From contig JAUYEO010000126.1 of the NCBI GenBank assembly GCA_030689795.1, positions 1 through 6,232 on the forward strand: a stretch of DNA of 6,232 nucleotides. Reading direction: 5' to 3'. Below, piece after piece: positions 4,820 to 6,232 of this stretch. The notes under the pieces were generated by a model. The model had not been told where the DNA came from. It was given only the letters and a program-made list of their open reading frames with translations, and did not search any database. The stretch is from Desulfobacterales bacterium (GTDB taxonomy: Bacteria; Desulfobacterota; Desulfobacteria; Desulfobacterales; RPRI01). Numbering within the stretch: the stretch's first letter is position 1; every line of letters begins with the position of its first letter. A program made the position numbers and the translations under genes.

Positions 4820-6232
4820 TATGATTCCCTCGATACCATCTGAAATATGCTTCCTATATCAAGGATGAGTCCGACCCTGCCGTCTCCCATTATCACCGAA
4901 CCGGCCACCCCCTTGATCCCTTTAAGCCATCCACCCAGACTTTTAATGACGACTTCCTCCTGGCCGATCAGCTCATCCACAAGCAGGCATATTTTCTTTT
5001 CCTGATTTTCAACAACCACGACCAGTTTTTCCCACGGCGCGACCCTGGTTTGATCCGAAGAACCGCACCCGTTTAACCCGAAAAGCCGGTCAAGACGTAT
5101 CAGGGGTATCAGAGTGTTCCTGACCTTGATCATTTCACCTTCACCCTTTACGGTAAAATACTCATTTCCCTTTGGCTTGAAGGATTCCTGAATATTCAAT
5201 GTGGGAATAATATATCTTTCATCCGCCACTTTAACAATCATTCCGTCCACGATGGCCAGGGTAAGCGGCAGCCGGAGGAAAAAGGTAGACCCTTTATCCG
5301 TAACGGACCTCACTTCGATCGTTCCCCTTAACTTTTCAACTTTACTTTTTACAACGTCTGTACCGACGCCTCTTCCGGATATTTCCGTAACCTTTTCAGC
5401 GGTCGAAAAACCGGGATGAAAAATCAGGTTGTCAATTTCAGCATCCGACAATTTATCTTCCTGTCTGATCAGGCCGGTTAAGACCGCCTTCTTAAGGATT
5501 TTTTCCCTGTTCAACCCCCGGCCGTCATCCATGATTTCGATAACGATATTGCCACTCCTGTGATATGCCTTCAAATAGATGGTTCCCTGTCTCGGTTTGT
5601 TCTTCGCCTCTCTTTCATCCGGAAGTTCCAGGCCGTGGTCTATCGAGTTTCGAATCATATGAACCATCGGTTCATAAATTTCTTCCATTATATTTCTGTC
5701 TATCTCGGTATCTTCACCGGACAGGACAAGTTGTATATCCTTGCCCGCTTTCTTAGCGAGGTCCCGCACAAGCCGAAGCATCTTTTGAAAGGTATTTTTT
5801 ATCGGCACCATCCTCATGGACATGGCAATATCTTGCAGGCCGGTAGTTATGAGATTAAGTTGTTTGGTGATCTGATCGAGCTTTCTGTCCCTGCTGTTTA
5901 AAACCACCTCATGTTGCCTGAGCATTGATTGTGCAATAGCCAGTTCACCGACCATGTCAACGATACTATCCAGCTTTTTGGTGTCCACCTTCACCTGGAG
6001 CATATCCGCGGCGCCGTCGGTCCGTTTCTGTTCCCTGAGTGTGGAAACGACGGCCCTGGCTTTTAATTTATCCTGCTCAACAAGTATCTCGCCGATTTTC
6101 TTATCGGGTTCTTTCTGCTGAATATCCAGGGCTGCTTTTATATCCGCTTCACTTACCGTACCCTTTGCTATCAGCATTTCACCTAATAGTTTTTTGTTCT
6201 CTGCCTGAATAGGTGAGATAAGCTGTTCAATT
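4819..6232 (-). CDS. cheA: Chemotaxis histidine kinase CheA (5' end beyond window)
   Basis: Central kinase of the receptor array. The frame is open through the right edge, so ATG 6177 is an internal codon; 18 further in-frame codons are visible upstream and the true start, with the P1 phosphorylatable His domain, lies outside. Visible order, numbered from the Met at 6177: a linker with two helical repeats (to about 51), P3 dimerisation helices (about 60-125, VDMVGELAIAQSML), P4 ATP-binding domain (about 126-305) with N box HMIRNSIDHGLE (173-184), G1 DDGRGLN (217-223), F box IFHPGFST (252-259) and G2 GRGVGTDVV (268-276), then P5 CheW-like domain (about 308-450) with DELIGQEEVVIKSLG (401-415). 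All kinase boxes are intact. The visible part has no CheY-binding P2 domain; one could lie further upstream. It ends in TAA overlapping cheD by one base. Confidence 0.97.
   Translation of the reverse strand, partial: IEQLISPIQAENKKLLGEMLIAKGTVSEADIKAALDIQQKEPDKKIGEILVEQDKLKARAVVSTLREQKRTDGAADMLQVKVDTKKLDSIVDMVGELAIAQSMLRQHEVVLNSRDRKLDQITKQLNLITTGLQDIAMSMRMVPIKNTFQKMLRLVRDLAKKAGKDIQLVLSGEDTEIDRNIMEEIYEPMVHMIRNSIDHGLELPDEREAKNKPRQGTIYLKAYHRSGNIVIEIMDDGRGLNREKILKKAVLTGLIRQEDKLSDAEIDNLIFHPGFSTAEKVTEISGRGVGTDVVKSKVEKLRGTIEVRSVTDKGSTFFLRLPLTLAIVDGMIVKVADERYIIPTLNIQESFKPKGNEYFTVKGEGEMIKVRNTLIPLIRLDRLFGLNGCGSSDQTRVAPWEKLVVVVENQEKKICLLVDELIGQEEVVIKSLGGWLKGIKGVAGSVIMGDGRVGLILDIGSIFQMVSRES
6025..6186 (-). 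other. Two GspE/MshE N-terminal-like helical repeats in the CheA linker
   Basis: Within cheA, LGEMLIAKGTVSEADIKAAL (from 6186) and IGEILVEQDKLKARAVVSTL (from 6096) share the pattern (L/I)GE(M/I)L(V/I)xxxxxxxxxxxxxxL, followed by a Q-containing helix end, with a 30-residue period. The first copy closely matches the consensus of the MshEN/GspE N-terminal repeat (LGExLxxxGxxxxxxLxxAL). The second is weaker because the Gly of KG is replaced. They sit between the unseen P1 region and the P3 dimerisation helices. Confidence 0.6.

Noticed and set aside
4487..5901. Other plus-strand open frames opposite cheD and cheA
   Set aside because: All are antisense to CheD/CheA domains with intact motifs, and none shows a domain of its own or a good ribosome binding site.

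Overview
This window holds the 3' part of a chemotaxis signalling operon. All genes lie on the minus strand, so transcription runs from the right edge (position 6232) to the left edge (position 1). The order of transcription is cheA (5' end outside the window), cheD, an HDOD-domain gene, a cheY-type receiver, cheX, cheB, cheZ and a second cheY (3' end outside the window). The first five genes are coupled by overlaps or gaps of 1-44 nt, and cheB and cheZ are separated by 1 nt. Only two real spacers exist: cheX-cheB (168 bp) and cheZ-cheY (275 bp). No tRNA, rRNA, CRISPR array, transposase or riboswitch was seen.

The gene content suggests a motile, Gram-negative bacterium of the deltaproteobacterial type (Desulfobacterota or a relative). 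The reasons are the co-occurrence of CheZ with CheX and CheD, an HDOD gene inside the che cluster, and a CheA whose linker carries GspE/MshE N-terminal-like helical repeats. This placement is inference from gene content; no phylogenetic marker lies in the window.

How the genes work together: CheA autophosphorylates and passes phosphate to CheY proteins and to CheB. CheB demethylates and CheD deamidates the receptors, which gives adaptation. The cluster encodes two receivers (3052-3480 and 1-326) and two unrelated CheY-P phosphatases (CheX and CheZ). Each receiver gene lies next to one phosphatase gene. The left-edge CheY has the canonical flagellar-switch CheY signature. The other receiver is more divergent, has an acidic tail, and overlaps cheX. 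No cheW, cheR, cheC or receptor gene is present in the window.

The least ordinary part is non-coding. The cheX-cheB spacer is almost wholly built of degenerate 7- and 8-nt periodic units, including nine consecutive heptamers beginning TT(C/T), and this array runs into the stop codon of cheX. The cheZ-cheY spacer contains two related 8-nt periodic arrays in opposite orientation, forming a 26-bp inverted repeat (25/26 identical) around a roughly 155-bp AT-rich core. These look like one family of short-period intergenic repeats, comparable in style to the heptanucleotide STRR repeats known from cyanobacteria.
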